From assembly GCF_041146395.1 (NCBI RefSeq), contig NC_091012.1, positions 13,754,193 to 13,818,192 on the forward strand: a stretch of 64,000 nt of DNA. The letters run 5' to 3'. Numbering within the stretch: position 1 is the first letter of the stretch; each line of letters starts with the position of its first letter. This document shows positions 25,460 through 38,408 of the stretch, piece after piece. The notes under the pieces are model-generated. The model saw nothing but the letters and a program-made list of their open reading frames with translations, made no database searches and was not told the DNA's origin. The stretch comes from Eulemur rufifrons. Lineage: Eukaryota; Chordata; Mammalia; Primates; Lemuridae. Position numbers and translations under genes: made by a program.

Positions 25460-25691
25460 ATATACAACTTGTGATGGTTAATTTTAGATGTGGAATTTAC
25501 TAGTTGAAGGGATACCCTGGTAGTTGGTGAAGCATTATTTCTGGGTGTGTCTGTGAGGGTGTTTCTAGAAGAGATTGGCATTCAAATTAGTGGACTAAGT
25601 AAGGAACATTTGCCCTCACCCAGTGTGGCTAGGCATGATCTAATTGGCTGAGGCCTGGATGGAACAAAAAGGCAGAGGAAAGGCAAGTTTG

Positions 25692-25736
<45 letters not shown>

Positions 25737-26080
25737 CCGGAGCTGGGACACCCTTCTTCTCTTGCCCTTGGACAGCAGAACTTCAGGCTTTCTGGCCTTT
25801 GGACTTTTGGACTTGCAGCAGCATCTGCTCTGGGGTCTTGGGCCTTTGTCCTCCGTCTAAGAGTTATACCATCTGCTTCCCTGGTTGCAAGGCCTTGAGA
25901 CTTGGACTCAGCCACGCTGCTGGCTCCCTGTTTCTTCAGCTTGTAGATGGCCTATTTTGGGACTTTTCAGCCTCCAAAACTGCATGAACCAATTCCCTTA
26001 ATCAATCTCCTCTCATATATCTGTGTCTATCTGTCTATGCATCCTATTGGTTCTGTCTCTCTGGATAACCCTGACTGATA
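25460..26080 (+). repeat. Interspersed repeat with internal (CT)n run
   Basis: Starts 'tgatggttaattttagatgt' and ends 'ggttctgtctctctggataa ccctgactgatac'. This is a near-complete member of the family also seen truncated at 7715-8060. A (CT)n microsatellite occupies 25696-25736. Family name not assigned. Confidence 0.65.
25696..25736. repeat. (CT)n microsatellite
   Basis: Pure CT repeat with one CTGT interruption, lying inside the interspersed repeat. Confidence 0.95.
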
Positions 26081-26299
26081 CACAACCTTTCAGGTGAAGG
26101 TGAAAAGCTTACACAATAAAGCTCAGCTCCCGTACCTGGAGAGAGCTTGGTTCTGAGTATCACTCCTGGCCCCTGTGACCTCTGGGATATCGGTACTGCA
26201 GCCCATCATAAATAGCAAAAGGGCTGTTTTTCCTTTTCTTGGGGGTAATGGATGAGGGGAATGACTGCCTGGAGCTCCTTCTGTGCACTACCCACAGTA

Positions 26300-26860
26300 G
26301 ATAGCTCACTGATGAATAGCAATATTTTGAAATTAACATATGTTGATGACTTATGTGTCAAGGTTAAAGATGAGAAGACTACTGCAAAAAGGGGACTGAG
26401 ATTTGCAACAACATGGATGAAACTGGAGAACGTTATGTTCAGTGAAATAAGCCACGCACAAAAAGACAAATCTTACACGTTCTCACTCATATGTGGGAGT
26501 TAAACATCAGAAATATCTCATGGAAACAGAGAGTATGAAGACGGTTATCAGAGGCCAAGGGTAGTGAGGACAGGGGGATAAGGTGGGGATGATTAAAGGA
26601 TGCAAAAATATAGTTAGATGGTAGATAGAATGAACACTATTTCATAGCACAACAAAGTGACTATAGTCAACAATAAGTTAGGGTATGCTTTAAAATAGCT
26701 AGGATAGAAATGTTTCTAACACAAAGACATGATAAATACCTGAGGTGATGGAAGCCCCAATTACCCTGATTTGATTAATTCACATTCTGTGCCAGTATCA
26801 AAACATCACATATACCCTATAGAGATATACAACTATGATGTACACATAACAATAAAAATG
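26300..26860 (+). repeat. L1 3' end
   Basis: Forward L1 tail: 'gcaacaacatggatgaaact', 'gtgaaataagccacgcacaa', 'tctcactcatatgtgggagt', then 3' UTR to 'acaataaaaatgaaaagg'. 5'-truncated and non-coding. Confidence 0.8.
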
Positions 26861-28100
26861 AAAAGGAAGACATGAGTACCCCTAAGTGTGAAAAAGAGCA
26901 AGCAACATGCCTTCAAAGACCAAGGGAAAGTACATATGGTTGTTATCAGCACTCTTCAGTGACAAATCCTTCACCCCTCCTGGATACATAGCAAGCTGAA
27001 TGTCCTGGCTCCTTGTAGTTGGGTCAATGTCATTAGTCCTAGCTAATGAATTGTGAGTGAAAGTGAGGTGTTTCCCTTCTGACAGCAGCACTGAATTAAT
27101 AGTGCAAGCCCCACTAGGTTTGTGTCCCCCTGCCATGAAGATTGAAGAAGAACACATCAATAGCTACCATAAGCAGAAGCTCCCCCAATGACCTGAATTA
27201 GACATGCAGTGTGAGAAGAAAGTCCCACCTTGCCCTATGCTGGCCCCTTCCCCTTTCTTCTTTCTTTAGTCCCCGGGAAAATTTTGTGAACCCAAAACTA
27301 TTACACAAATGCAAAGGTTTAGTCCCGAATGATCTCCTGAAGATGGAGGCCAAGGAGTCTCAGTGACAGAGAAAGCAGACCTGGATCTGAGGCCCATTAG
27401 AGACTCCTTCAGGGCAGCTCCTCTTGAAGCCCTGCTGCCTGGTAAGGTGTTCTGATGCCTTGATTAAATCAATGTTTGTTGTGTTGTATTTCTGATCTAA
27501 ATGTGTGACTTGTCCATTTACTTATGGACTCGACAAACTATGAATTCTGGTACTTTGGGCACAACATACAAGGATTGTAAGTCTAGTGTGTTTTTCACAC
27601 CCATCTCCAATGTCAGTCTCTCCACCGGAGCTTGGCCGAGCACCTACACACACGCCTTCTGGAAGAGCCCTTGCTTCCTTGTGTAAGCAGTCACATGCTG
27701 CGCCAGGTACCACTCCCTTACGCTAGCCTTTTTTGTTCCGAGGAAGACAACCCACGCTCCCCCTGGGACGGAGACAGGACCTACCAATTGTCACCCTGGC
27801 TGCAGAGGAATCATAGTTCATCCAAAACGATATCCAGGAGAGAATAGTGGTGAGGACCATAGACCAGTAGACCTGCCAAAGGTAGCTGTTGACTTCCCTC
27901 TGTACCTGGAATTTGAGTATCAGGGGCACGTAGGACCCTGGCAAGGAGACACACTGATGTCAGGGTGGCAGGACCCAGGGGCTTTGCAGGGTGGAGAGGC
28001 ACACAACGGAGGGGGCAGTGATATGCTGAAAGGAAGGGCAAAACAGAGGAAATGAAGGGGTGAAACACTCTTTTTCTAAATATTTCCTGTTAAAAACTGA
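26861..28100. other. Unassigned sequence
   Basis: No recognised gene. Short open frames on both strands at 27500-28070 overlap one another and carry no recognisable domain. Confidence 0.3.
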
Positions 28101-28129
28101 AGGGAATGAGCCCCCAAACAAGATTCACG

Positions 28130-28430
28130 GTTGTGTGTGCATGCATGTTTGTGTTAGTGCACGTGTGTCTGTGTGTGATTGTTTGTGCTGTGTGTATGAA
28201 AGTATGTGAGCATGTCCATGTGTGAGTGGATTTGTGAGTGTTTTCATGTGCAGGTGAATGTGTCGGTGTGTGTGAGACACGTCTGTGCATATGTGAACAT
28301 GTGAGCATGTCTGTGTGCGAGTGTTTGTGTTGTGGGGGACTGAATGTGTGAGCATGTCCATAAGAACGAGTGTATTCCTGTGGAAGTGGGAGTGAGTGTG
28401 GGAATGTATGGGTGTGTCTGTGGGTCAGCC
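28130..28430. repeat. TG-rich imperfect low-complexity tract
   Basis: Irregular TG-rich repeats ('tgtgtgcatgcatgtttgtg', 'gtctgtgtgcgagtgtttg'). The reverse strand stays open in two frames encoding His/Thr-rich sequence, which is expected from CA-rich DNA and is not evidence for a gene. Confidence 0.85.
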
Positions 28431-28792
28431 TTTGCTCCATGTATTGGGCAAAGGCCTTTGACCCCAAGCAATAAAACCAGACATGGACATGAGATAGGTA
28501 CTGACTGTTCTGGCCTCAGAAATAGCTGCTAAGTCAGATGACAAGCTCAATTTCATTTCTCTCTGATCATATCTTGTCCTTGAACCCAGATGGCACCCTA
28601 AGAGCCATCTTTTGCCGTATTTACTATGAACTCTCTCCTAAGACTCTGGGTACCCCGAAGCCTCTGCATATCATTATGTGAGCAATATCCCTTTATTTCC
28701 GGTCTCCTCTTAGCAGACTCCTTATTCTACAAGATCCAGCTTACCTGTCACATGCTCTAGGGAATCAATCTTTCTTACATTCTCTCTCTCTC

Positions 28793-29084
28793 TATTTTTG
28801 TAGAGATGAGGTCTCGCTCTGTTGCCCCAGGCTGGTGTGCAGGGGCATGATCATATCTCACTGGACCTCAAAGTCCAAGGCTCAAGTGATCCTTCTGCCT
28901 CAGCCTCCTGAGTAGCAGAGACTACAGGGGTGCTTAGCTACACTCGGCTAATTTTGCTTATTTTTTGTAGAGACAGGGTCTTGTTATGTTGCCCAGGCTG
29001 GTCGTGGACTCCTGGCCTCAAGCAACCCTGCAGCCTCGGCCCCTCAAAGTGCTGGGAACACAGGTGTGGGCCATTGTGCCCAGC
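28793..29084 (-). repeat. Alu SINE (older type), reverse strand
   Basis: Dimeric Alu in reverse complement: 'gatgaggtctcgctctgttg' through 'ctcagcctcctgagtagcag' and the second arm to 'ccattgtgcccagc'. It lacks the strepsirrhine-specific linker seen in the two following Alus and resembles the older AluJ type. Confidence 0.9.
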
Positions 29085-30397
29085 TCAGGGTGATCTTTAG
29101 GGACTCCTCCAGGCTGGACCTGCATTCCTCTCTGTGCTTCCCTAGCCCTTGTCCCTGTCTTCTTTGTCATAGCTGTTGTCCTGCCGGATTAGAAAGGTCA
29201 TCTACGCCATTGACCTTGTGCTCCAACTCTGTATCCTCAGTGTCCAGCACGTAGTGTGGACAGAGTTGGCACACTGTGCACAGAAGCCTCGGAGCAGAGA
29301 GGGAGGATTTCTATTTAGAAACACACCTACCATTTTGACTAGCATCATGGTTGTGTGGGAGTGTATATTTGTTAAATTTTTCATCAGTCTTGACACCGAA
29401 GATCTGTGCAGTTTATTGCATGTACATTACACCTCAACAAAACACCATTAACCTAAAAATCTTCTTTAAAAAGAAAAAGGAATAAAAAGTCTCCCTAACT
29501 GTCTGTCATTGCTTTGGCTTTCTAGGAGAGGAGCATGCTTGCTCTGGGATTGAAAGGAGAGTCAAAGAGAGCTGAAATGCTCCTCTAGGAAAAGGCAGCA
29601 GAATCTGGGACCTCCTGGTGCAGCCACTTTCCTACTAAAGGAAGGCTGTCCCCTTGATGGTGAAGTGTACAGGAACCCCACGTGGCCGCCACCTTGTTGA
29701 GTGATGCTTTTCAAAGGCCGTTCATAGCTTCTCTTTTGTTTGGTCTTTAAGACAGTAAGTGTTGATATGGCACCAGAGACTTTCTGTCAAGATACCCAGC
29801 CAGGGCGGTCGTCTCAGCTTGGGGCAGGGGTGCAAGCCACAGGGAAGCTTTGAGAAACTGGAACGTGAGGCAGAAATGTGCTGATGATGAGCCTGGGCTC
29901 CGAAGACCTGTCCAGGATGTTCCTCCGCCCTCAGGGGAGCAGAGAGATGGGTGTGCCCAGGAAAGGGCCCCCGGTGTTGTGAACTGGGTGAGTTGGGATG
30001 CAGTCCGTCCCAGGCCGGCCAAGTTGTAAATATGGGCCTAGGACAGAGACAAAGCTGAGCCCAAGTCCTGGCGTGGCCACCTTGTAGCTTGCATGACCCT
30101 GAGCGAGACAGGTAACCCCTGAGAGTCCTGCATCCCTCGTCTGTGAAATAGTCTTAGTCCTTACCTGGCGGGTGCGGGAGGAGGGAGGCAGCCTGTGCTG
30201 GTCTGCTCCGGCTGCTGTAACAAAGCACCACAGACCAGATGTCCTGAACCACAGACATTTATCGCCTCCCAGCATTTCAAGTCAGTGACAGCAAAGCATT
30301 AACTCACGGGTGCGGAGCCCTTGTAAGTAGGGGACCTGTGTGACTGCCTAGGCTGCACACTGGTGCCACTGACCTTGGTTCTAATCTTGGTCCGGCT
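29085..30397. other. Mostly unassigned; MIR piece at 30085-30165
   Basis: 30085-30165 has the MIR order (gcttgcatgaccctgagcga ... 'ctcgtctgtgaaatag'). 30195-30290 is a short piece of the repeat family seen at 12408 ('gctgctgtaacaaagcacca'). No gene recognised in the rest. Confidence 0.4.
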
Positions 30398-30684
30398 CTT
30401 TTTTTTTTTTTTTTTATTTTATGAGACAGAGTCTCACTCTCTTGCCTGGGCTAGAGTGCCCTGGCGTCAGCCTAGCTCACAGCAATCTCAAACTCCCGCG
30501 CTTAAGCGACCATGCCCAGCTAATTTTTTTCTATTTTTAGTTGTTTGGCTAATTTATTTCCATTTATAGTAGAGATGGGGTCTTGCTCTTGCTCAGGCTG
30601 GTGTCAAACTCCTAAGCTCAAGCAATCCTCCTGCCTCGGCCTCCCAAAGTGCTAGGATTACAGGCATGAGCCACCTTGCCCAGC
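30398..30684 (-). repeat. Strepsirrhine-type Alu, reverse strand
   Basis: Poly-T start, 'gagacagagtctcactctct', then the lemur-Alu linker region 'ctatttttagttgtttgg', second arm and the end 'gagccaccttgcccagc'. A short deletion in the first arm joins 'cgcgcttaagcgac' straight to 'catgcccagc'. This element helps place the source in lemur-like primates. Confidence 0.9.
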
Positions 30685-30689
30685 CCAGG

Positions 30690-32110
30690 CCTGCTCTTGA
30701 AACCAATCAGGTTTGTGCTACAGTATCATCTTGAGAAAGGGCTTTAGAAACATGCAAGTAAGTGCTGGACTTGAAGATTGAGAGCTTCCTGAAGTCGCAT
30801 GCCTTCCACTTCCTAGCACCTGGGCTCTTTTGGACTTTTCAAAGGAGTTTGCTTACCCTCAGCACTCCCTCCTCATTCCCCGCTCAAGATCCCCTCACCC
30901 AGCGTACCGCAGCCTTTCACGTGGGTGTCCTGGAAGGATGGGAGTCAAGGGGGACCATCCATCCCCTGGGGCTCAGACCCATAGCTCTGCTTGTGCCTCT
31001 GCCCTGGGGCTGGAACTGTCTTGCTCATCCTGCAGTCTGGGGAATCCCAGCGTTCCCTAGCAACAAGGTCCATCTGGAGCTGTTTCTAGGGAAACTCTGG
31101 GATTTCCATAGCTAGCGAGGGCACACCGACCATCTCTGCTGCCACAGCTGCATATATCTCCTGTCAGCAGAAGAGGGGGAAGGGAGCTGATCAGCTACTG
31201 CCAATGGGGGGCAGAGCTGGGCTTTCGGAATCTCATTACATGCACAGACAAACAGGGGTAAATAGGTCATCACGGGTAGGGCCTCTCCTCTAGGCTGATA
31301 GTCCTTCCTCACCCAGAAGTCTCCAAGAGATGGCCAGTCAATTTGGAGTTGTGAAGTCTGCTGGGCTCCCACAGGGCCTGATGCCCCTGGCACAGGAATC
31401 ACTAGGCCACACTCTATCTCTGTATCTGTGTGTCCTCCCAACCCCTTCATCATGGGCTGCTGTGTCCCTGGTGCGCAGCACAGGGCAGGGCTTCTGAATG
31501 TTCTCCTTGGTTTTCTGGGGGAAGTCTGTGGGTCCCTTCTCAGAATAATGTTTTAGAATGGAATAAAATAGGCAGGAATACAAAAGAAAGAACTTTTATT
31601 GAAATACACTCATCAGGATATTTCTAAACCTGTAATTGTGATACCATAAAGTATATGTGCATCTTCATTAATATGTTAAATAATAAAGTCAAGTGGCAGG
31701 TCTAATAACTATTGTAATTTGGAAGTAGCGACAAGTGTAAAGGACATTTGGAGAGAGCTGCTGCCACCGTTACTGTGACATGAAAATACCAGGGATTCCT
31801 CTTGGTGACAAAGTGACAAGTACTGCTAATCTTCTTGTGGTTGGTTGCCTGCATTCATTACCCATAATGCTAAGTTTCAGTTAGAGGTTAGTGAACACAA
31901 AAATGTATTCTCCCACCATTGATTTCCACAGACTCCCTGAATGTCTGGAGGTTGTGAACTCCAGGTGTGGACATTGCACAGTGCATGAGTGAATGAATTC
32001 ATGCCCAGAGGCCTCAGGCGAGTGAGTGTCTCAGCCAAAGGAAGGGAGGCTTTGTTACTCGAAGTCGGTCACCCTGCTCCTGGTGACCTCTTCCTTCAAC
32101 AGTGGAGGAA
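30690..32110. other. Unassigned sequence
   Basis: No gene or repeat family recognised. Overlapping open frames at 30762-31583 on both strands show no domain and no splice-consistent continuation. Confidence 0.3.
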
Positions 32111-32114
32111 TTTC

Positions 32115-33700
32115 GGCAAGTGATGTTGGGACAACTGGATATCCTTAAGCAAAAGAATGAAGTTGGACCTCACTTTACACAATATACAAAAAATCAACAC
32201 AAAATCCACCAGAGTCCTAAACAGAAGTGCTAAAACTATAAAATGCTTTTCTAGATACAACAGCAAAAACACAGGCAACAAAAGGACAAATGGGACTAAA
32301 TTTAAAATGTCTGCACATCAATGGAACAATCAACAGTGTGAAAGGCAGCCCATGGGATGGGAGACAATATTTGCAATTCATGTATCTGATGAAGGGTTAC
32401 TATCTAGAATACATAAAGAACATGCACAACTGAACAACAAGAGCAAAAACAAGCAACAAGATTAAAAAATGGGCAAACGACTGGAATAGATGTTTTTCCT
32501 GAAGAAGATATACAAACAAATAAAAAGAAAAAAAAAACACAAATGAAAGGATGCTCCACATCACCAATTGATAGGGAAATGCAAACCAAAACTATTATGA
32601 GATGCCATCTCACACACGTTAGTGTGACTGCTATGCAAAAAAACAGAAAGTAACAAGTGTTGATGAGGATGTGGAGACACTGGAATCCTTGTGCACTGTT
32701 GGTGCCAACGTAAAACAGTGCAACCACCGTGGAAAACAGTATGAAGGTTCCTCAAAGAATTAAAAATAGAATGACCATATGATCCATGAACCCACTGGTG
32801 GGTTCACATCCAAAAGATTTGAAAGCAGATTGAAGAGCTATTTGTACACCATGTTCACAGCCTCCTTCCTATTAGGAAAGAGGTGGAAACAACACAAGTG
32901 TCCATCTGTGGATGAATTGATAAGCAAAATGTGGTCCATGCATAGAATAGAATATGACTCAGTCTTAAAAAGGAGGGAATTGTTTGTTTGTTTGTTTGTT
33001 TGTTTGTTTTTGAGACAGAGCCTCAGTCTGTTGCCTGGGCTAGAGTGCCGTGTTGTCAGCCTAGCTCACAGCAACCTCAAACTCCTAGGCTCAAGTGATC
33101 CTCCTGCCTCAGCCTCCTGAGTAGTTGGGACTACAGGCATGTGCCACCATGCCCAGCTAATTTTTTCTATATATTTTTAGTTGTCCGGATAATTTCTTTC
33201 TTTTTTTTTTTTTTTAGTAGAGATGGGGTCTCACTCTTGCTCAGGCTGGTCTCGAACTCCTGAGCTCAAATGATCCAACCACCTCGGCCTCCCAGAGTTC
33301 TAGGAATACAGGCATGAGCCCCCATGCCCGGACTAAAATGAGGACTTCTGACATAGGCTACAGCATGGGTGAACCTGGAGGACGTCACGCTCAGTGAAAT
33401 GAGCCAGTCACAAAAGGACAAATACTGCATGATTACATTGATATGAGGTCCCTAGAGTAGTCAAATCCATAGAGCTAGAAGAAGAGTGGGTGCCAGGGGC
33501 TGGGGGAGGGGCAAAGGGGTCAGTGCTTCATGGGGACAGAGTTTCAGTTTGGGAAGGTGAACAAGGTCTGTGGATGGATGGTGGGGATGACTGCACGCCA
33601 CCGGGAATGTGCTAAATGTACTGCTGAACTGTGCACTTAAAAATAATTACCATGGTATATTTTATGAGATGTGTAGTTTACCACAATTAAAAGTAAAAAG
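32115..33700 (+). repeat. L1 3' half, interrupted by an Alu
   Basis: Forward L1 ORF2 3' part from about 32150 ('ggacctcactttacacaata') to the 3' UTR near 33690. It is split at 32983-33331 by a reverse-strand Alu. The L1 reads 'gtcttaaaaaggagggaatt' before the Alu and continues with 'gaggacttctgacataggct' after it. Non-coding. Confidence 0.85.
32983..33331 (-). repeat. Strepsirrhine-type Alu with (TTTG)n tail
   Basis: A (TTTG)n tract at 32983-33011 is the expanded A-rich tail. The body then runs 'gagacagagcctcagtctgt' to 'gagcccccatgcccgg'. The linker 'tttttagttgtccggataat' is the lemur-Alu hallmark. Inserted in the surrounding L1. Confidence 0.92.
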
Positions 33701-33704
33701 AGGT

Positions 33705-34257
33705 GAGTAAAGGAGCAGCAGCCTCTTGGCTTGGAAAAGTTGCCCATGAATCCTTGCAGTGGCCTGGCAGGGAACAGCCTCCCTTCATGGTCCTGCAACC
33801 CGAGGATGAGCAAGCTGGCATTGGGGACAGACGACCCCAGCTCCCACACTGCCTGTGGGCTACGGCTGAAGTACTGTGGGGCCTGGGGATCTGCCAATGG
33901 CTCTTAGCTCCCGGTGTCAGTGGCAAACTATTAGTGAGGGAAAGGGGCCCGTGGTGGCCTGGGGGAGGTGGGGGCAGCCAGAAGAGGCAAGCAGGCTGCT
34001 AAAAGTAGGAGGTGGCACAGGCAGATACAAACCTTGCCACTAAGCTGGCCTCACCCTCAGAAAGAGGCTTCCACTTACCCGGACCGTTGCCTCTCCTGTC
34101 TTCCCAGGCTTCTTTGCCAGGAACCCTGCTTCCTACCTCGGCCACTGCCAGCTTAAATCATGATGCAAATTATGCATTTCTAGGGACATTAGTGAGGTCT
34201 GGTGACTTTGACTTTTGTCCAACATCAATGTCATATTATGCAGAGTTGTCCAATGCG
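33705..34257. other. Unassigned sequence upstream of the first CSAG-like copy
   Basis: No gene recognised. The duplicated block shared with 50641 begins at about 34258. The equivalent of the other copy's polyadenylation region is not found here. Confidence 0.35.
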
Positions 34258-35470
34258 AATTGTTGGTCATGTCCCGGCAGCCAGACCTCTGGAGACTTCA
34301 CAGATAGCTCTGAGGTCGCTGGCCTCACTCTGATGCTACTGGCTAGTGAGGGTGACCCTTGAAGTGGTGGAGCTCTCCCTGCTCTCTGGGGCCTGCTCTG
34401 GCTCATTTTGACCGCGTCCCTCTTCCAGCTGGTGACAAGGGTTCAATGGTGTTGGCCCTCTCCTCTCCTTGGGTTTCATTCAAGGAGTGGTCACTTTTGG
34501 AGAAGCTTTTCTCTTCAAAGTCCCTCGAAGGGGTCCTTTTGTCTTCCTGGGCACCTGCAAGGACAACAGGGAGATCACAGAAGGGCACTGGTTTGCGGGA
34601 AGAGGGTGGACGTGGGGTGGGAGCATGGGAAGGGTTGCAGGCCGATGGGGGGTTGTGCTGGGCAAGGGAAGGGGGAGTCTGGGGGACAGGACTCGAGGGT
34701 AAGGCAGGGAGGAGTTTGGGTGGATCGCCCACCTTGAAGCTGCCTCTGGACCTGGGTTGATGAGGGGCCTTCCTCTTCTTCCCCACTTTGATGTTTGTGG
34801 GTGGTTGTTCAATGATGGTGCCAGAGGCTTGTCATTTCCCAGTCATCTTCTCCGTGCCGTGCTTCCCAGCAGTCTACCCAGGCCGCCTGACCTCCCTACA
34901 CACCCTCCCCAGGATAGGCACCGGCCATGCCCCTGAGCTTTGTTTGGCCACTGAGGCACTCCCCAGCCAATGGGAGCCCTGGGGGACATTAGACATCAGA
35001 ATGCACCATCCTGGCACCTACATGCGGATGGGGGGATGCTGGAAGGCCTATATACTCCAGTTGGAGAAAGGGAATATTCCTTTAGCACCCATAAAGATCC
35101 TTGCTAACGGATTTGCCACCCTCCTCATCTCCCCTGTTAAATTCTGGTGGGTCACATGGCAGGGAGAACGTGTCTCCCACGAGCTTTTTTGTGGCCACAT
35201 CATTCATTGGTTCACTCTGTTCTCTCCCACCCTTCAGCATTACCTAGTGTTTATATTTCATACCTAAAATCCTGCCAAGCTAATGTGGCTATATTTTCTC
35301 TGGAAATGTGAACCATTCCACTTCTGTCTACAGATTGTTTTGAAGCACCTTAAAGACCATCCCCTTTTTGGCTACTACCAAGGAACTTTTCCATCCGTCT
35401 CCTTTTCTCAGGATTCACATAAGATTTCCTTGGTTTTCTGTTTTCCAATCTGAAATCACTGCTTTTGGGC
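34258..35470. repeat. Segmental direct duplicate, copy 1 (CSAG-like)
   Basis: Aligns with 50641-51880 in the same orientation. The left boundary is in 'catgtcccggcagccagacc'. The right boundary is near 'ctgaaatcactgcttttggg', matching 'ttgaaattactggcttcagg' of copy 2. It carries the dead CSAG-like gene. Divergence is visible by eye throughout, so the duplication is not very recent. Confidence 0.85.
34480..34846 (-). pseudogene. CSAG-like pseudogene, copy 1
   Basis: Two-exon structure as in the intact copy at 50863-51240. Exon 1 runs 34846-34733 with donor AAG/GTGGGC. The intron is 178 bases. Exon 2 starts at 34554 after TTGCAG and ends at a TGA at 34482-34480. The ATG at 34846-34844 is followed by a TGA at codon 5 (34834-34832), where the intact copy has TCA. 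No in-frame ATG follows. The TATA box of the other copy is replaced by 'tgtgtaggg'. The downstream polyadenylation region is not shared. The rest of the frame, including 'VPRKTKGPLRGTLKRKASPK', is still open, so inactivation was probably recent relative to the duplication. CSAG assignment is by comparison with remembered human CSAG1/CSAG2 sequence. Confidence 0.75.
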
Positions 35471-35789
35471 TGTCAAGACTTCAGTGAATAAATTTGTTCC
35501 ACACGGTATTGTAGTTTTGTTTCAAGTGTGGGACCATATTCATCTCATTAGGTGAAGTGCACAGGCTTATACAGTGAAGGGGGCGATGAGGCAGATATTT
35601 TGGTGCTGGAAGTTGTGCCGTGTGTCTGCATGTAGGAAACTACAACCTGAGACTGATGAGATCATGGTTGGAGGGTAGGGGTTGCCTTCAACACTGTACT
35701 TGAGGTTCTTTCTAGTGTGACAAGGGAAAGGAAGACCTCCACATTGAAAGGGAAAAGTAAAACTATGTTTATTCACAGACAACATGAAG
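35471..35789. other. Unassigned sequence
   Basis: Nothing recognised between the duplicated block and the following L1. Confidence 0.35.
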
Positions 35790-37490
35790 AAAATTCTCCC
35801 AATTTAATAAGTGCTTCTAGAACAAATACTTGGGTTTAGCAAGGTTGCAGAATACAAAATCAATATCAAAATCAAGTGTGTTTTTATAATGATAGCAATA
35901 AATATTTGGAAACTGAATCAAACAACAGTGCAATTTAAATTATCTTTGGAAAATATGAAAGGCTTAGGGATAAATGTAACAAAATTTGTATGATAGAAGA
36001 TCTGTGTACTGAAAACTACAAAACTTGAAGGCATAAATTAATAAAGACTGAAATATATGGAGATAGATATCTTGTTCAAGGGTTTGAAGACTCCATTTTG
36101 TTAACGTGTCAGTTCTTCCCAAATTCACTTATGGGTTTCATGCCATCTCACCCAAAATCCAGAAGACTTTTAAAATAGAAATTGGCAGCCACATAGCTAA
36201 AAGAATCCTGCAAAACAGAGAACAAAGATGGAGGTGTCACACTCCTTAATTGTAAGATCTCCTACAAAGTGAGAATAATCAGGACAGTGTGGTATTGGCA
36301 TAATGATAGGAAGACATCAATGGAAGAGAATAAAGAGTGCAGAAACAGACCCACACATATATACACATATAGACAACTCATTATCAATAAAGATACGAAG
36401 AAAGATTAGAGGAAAAAGGAGAAATAGTATTTTTAACAATGTGATCTGGAATAATCACATGTCTACATGGACAAACATACATTTCAATCCATACCTCAAA
36501 CCATATAAAAAAGTAACTAAAAATGAGTCATAGACCTAAATGTACAACTAAATGTATAAATCTCCTAGGAGAAAAAAAGAAGAAACTATGTGTTGCCTTT
36601 GCTTAGTCAACAATTTCTTAGATACAGCAAAAAAAGCTCGAACAACTAATTTTAAAAATTCACAATTTGAAGTTTTGAAATTAAGATCCAATCGTCAAAG
36701 ACATTGTTAAGAGAGAGAAAAGACAAGCTATACACTGGTATGGAATATTCAGAAACCACATTTCTGATAAAGGTCTTGTGTTCCAAACATATAAAGCATT
36801 CTAAAACTTCAATAAGAAGGAATCAAACAACCTAATGAACATTGGGCAGAAGATTTGAACATTTCTTGAAAACGACATCTCTAAAAACTCAATAAGAAGG
36901 AATCAAACAACCTAATGAAAAATGGGCAGAGATTTGAATATTTCTTGAAAATGACATGCACATGGCAAATATCCTCCTATGTAGAAGCACAACATTGTTA
37001 GTCATAAAGGAAATGCAAATCAAAATCACAATGAGATACCACTATCTACCTGTGAGAATGGCTAACATTGAAAACACTGGCCATGTTGGTGAGGTTGTAG
37101 AGCACTGGAACTCTCACATGTACCTGGTGAGAATAAAAAGGTTACAAGCATTTTTCAAAACAGTTTAGCAGCTTCTTAAAATGTGAAAGGGCGCCTATCA
37201 TGTGATGCAGGCATACCACTTCTAGGTAATGCTACAAATATTTTCAAAATACAAAAGCTTCTATTACGACAGAAGGCAGATCTGTGGTTGGCTGGGGATG
37301 GATGTTCAGGGAGAGAACAGAGGAGGAATGATGAAGGGTAAGAGAAAACTTTTGGGTGTGATGGATCTGTTCACTATGTGTATTATGGTGATGGTTTCCT
37401 GGGTGTATACATATGTCAAAGCTTATCAGATTAACACATTATGCAGATTGTTATATGGCAAATGTACTTCAATAAAGGTTTTTTTTAAAA
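35790..37490 (+). repeat. L1 ORF2 3' half and 3' UTR
   Basis: Forward, decayed L1: 'aacaaatacttgggtttagc', 'agtgtggtattggcataatg', 'ggaaatgcaaatcaaaatca' and a 3' UTR to 'cttcaataaaggtttttttt'. It contains an internal tandem duplication of about 81 bases at 36802-36960. Confidence 0.85.
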
Positions 37491-38370
37491 AAAATTTGTT
37501 TTCTTCAGGAAAAAAACCCAAACTTTTTAAAAGAATAAAAGTAGAAGACTTGGAAAGGGAGAGTATTTAGTCACTGAAATTATTTAGAAGTGCTGGAGTA
37601 AGGTGTTAATAAAAATCAAAAGTTTAAACTCGGATTTATTACTGTTTAAAAATTCTTTGTAAGGACTCAACTTCTGCCTGCAGGAAGATGGAGGAGATGC
37701 ATTTTCCCCTATTCTTCCTGCTTAGTACAACCAAACAGCCTGGACGTTGTACATAAAACAAGCATAAGAAGACTCTGAGTAGTAGCAAGAAGAAAGCAAA
37801 CTCCCTGGTGAACTCGGGACACAAGGAATGACATGGCAGTGAGTTCCCTGGGTTTTTTCTTTGCCTCTTATGTACCAAACTTGGAGATAAAGAAGCAGCA
37901 ACTTGGAAATGCCAATAGGCACAGACAAAAATGCCCCAATGAAAGCCTGCTGTTTCTAGCCAAAGGACCAGAAGAGGGGCAACCTGGTAAGGCAGAAAAC
38001 TTTTCGACAATAACTGCTCTCCTCTGGCCAAACGACAGAAGCAGCTGTGGCTCCATCCCAACCAGCCAGGAAAGACGAAGAGGCTCCATGTGGGATCAGC
38101 AATGAGGCAGTCCTACCCCTCGCAGCCAAGGAGATATTCAGGGGAGGCCTAGCAGGGAGTAGGAACTCCCACTAATGCCTAGTTGTAACAGTGAGAATCC
38201 CTTTGTGTGTCAGTGGAGGCCAAGAAGGGAACCTGGTCTTCCACTCCCATGTGGCAGTGCTGAAGAAGTGGGCCCCTTCCCCTGCTAAAGCAATGTCAGA
38301 GGAAGTTAGTTAAAACAGAAGGTTTGAATAAGATCCAACCTCATGGTATAAAACTAAAATGTCTATGATA

Positions 38371-38372
<2 letters not shown>

Positions 38373-38406
<34 letters not shown>
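38373..38406. repeat. (AT)n microsatellite
   Basis: Uninterrupted AT repeat within the old L1. Confidence 0.97.

Positions 38407-38408
<2 letters not shown>

Noticed and set aside
28090..28471. Long His/Thr-rich reverse-strand open frames
   Set aside because: They come from TG/CA-rich low-complexity DNA; two overlapping frames stay open in the same way and neither has a domain.
34408..34786. Overlapping open frames on both strands across the CSAG-like copy 1 intron
   Set aside because: Low stop frequency in a GC-rich intron; the splice sites and the comparison with copy 2 define the real exon frames.
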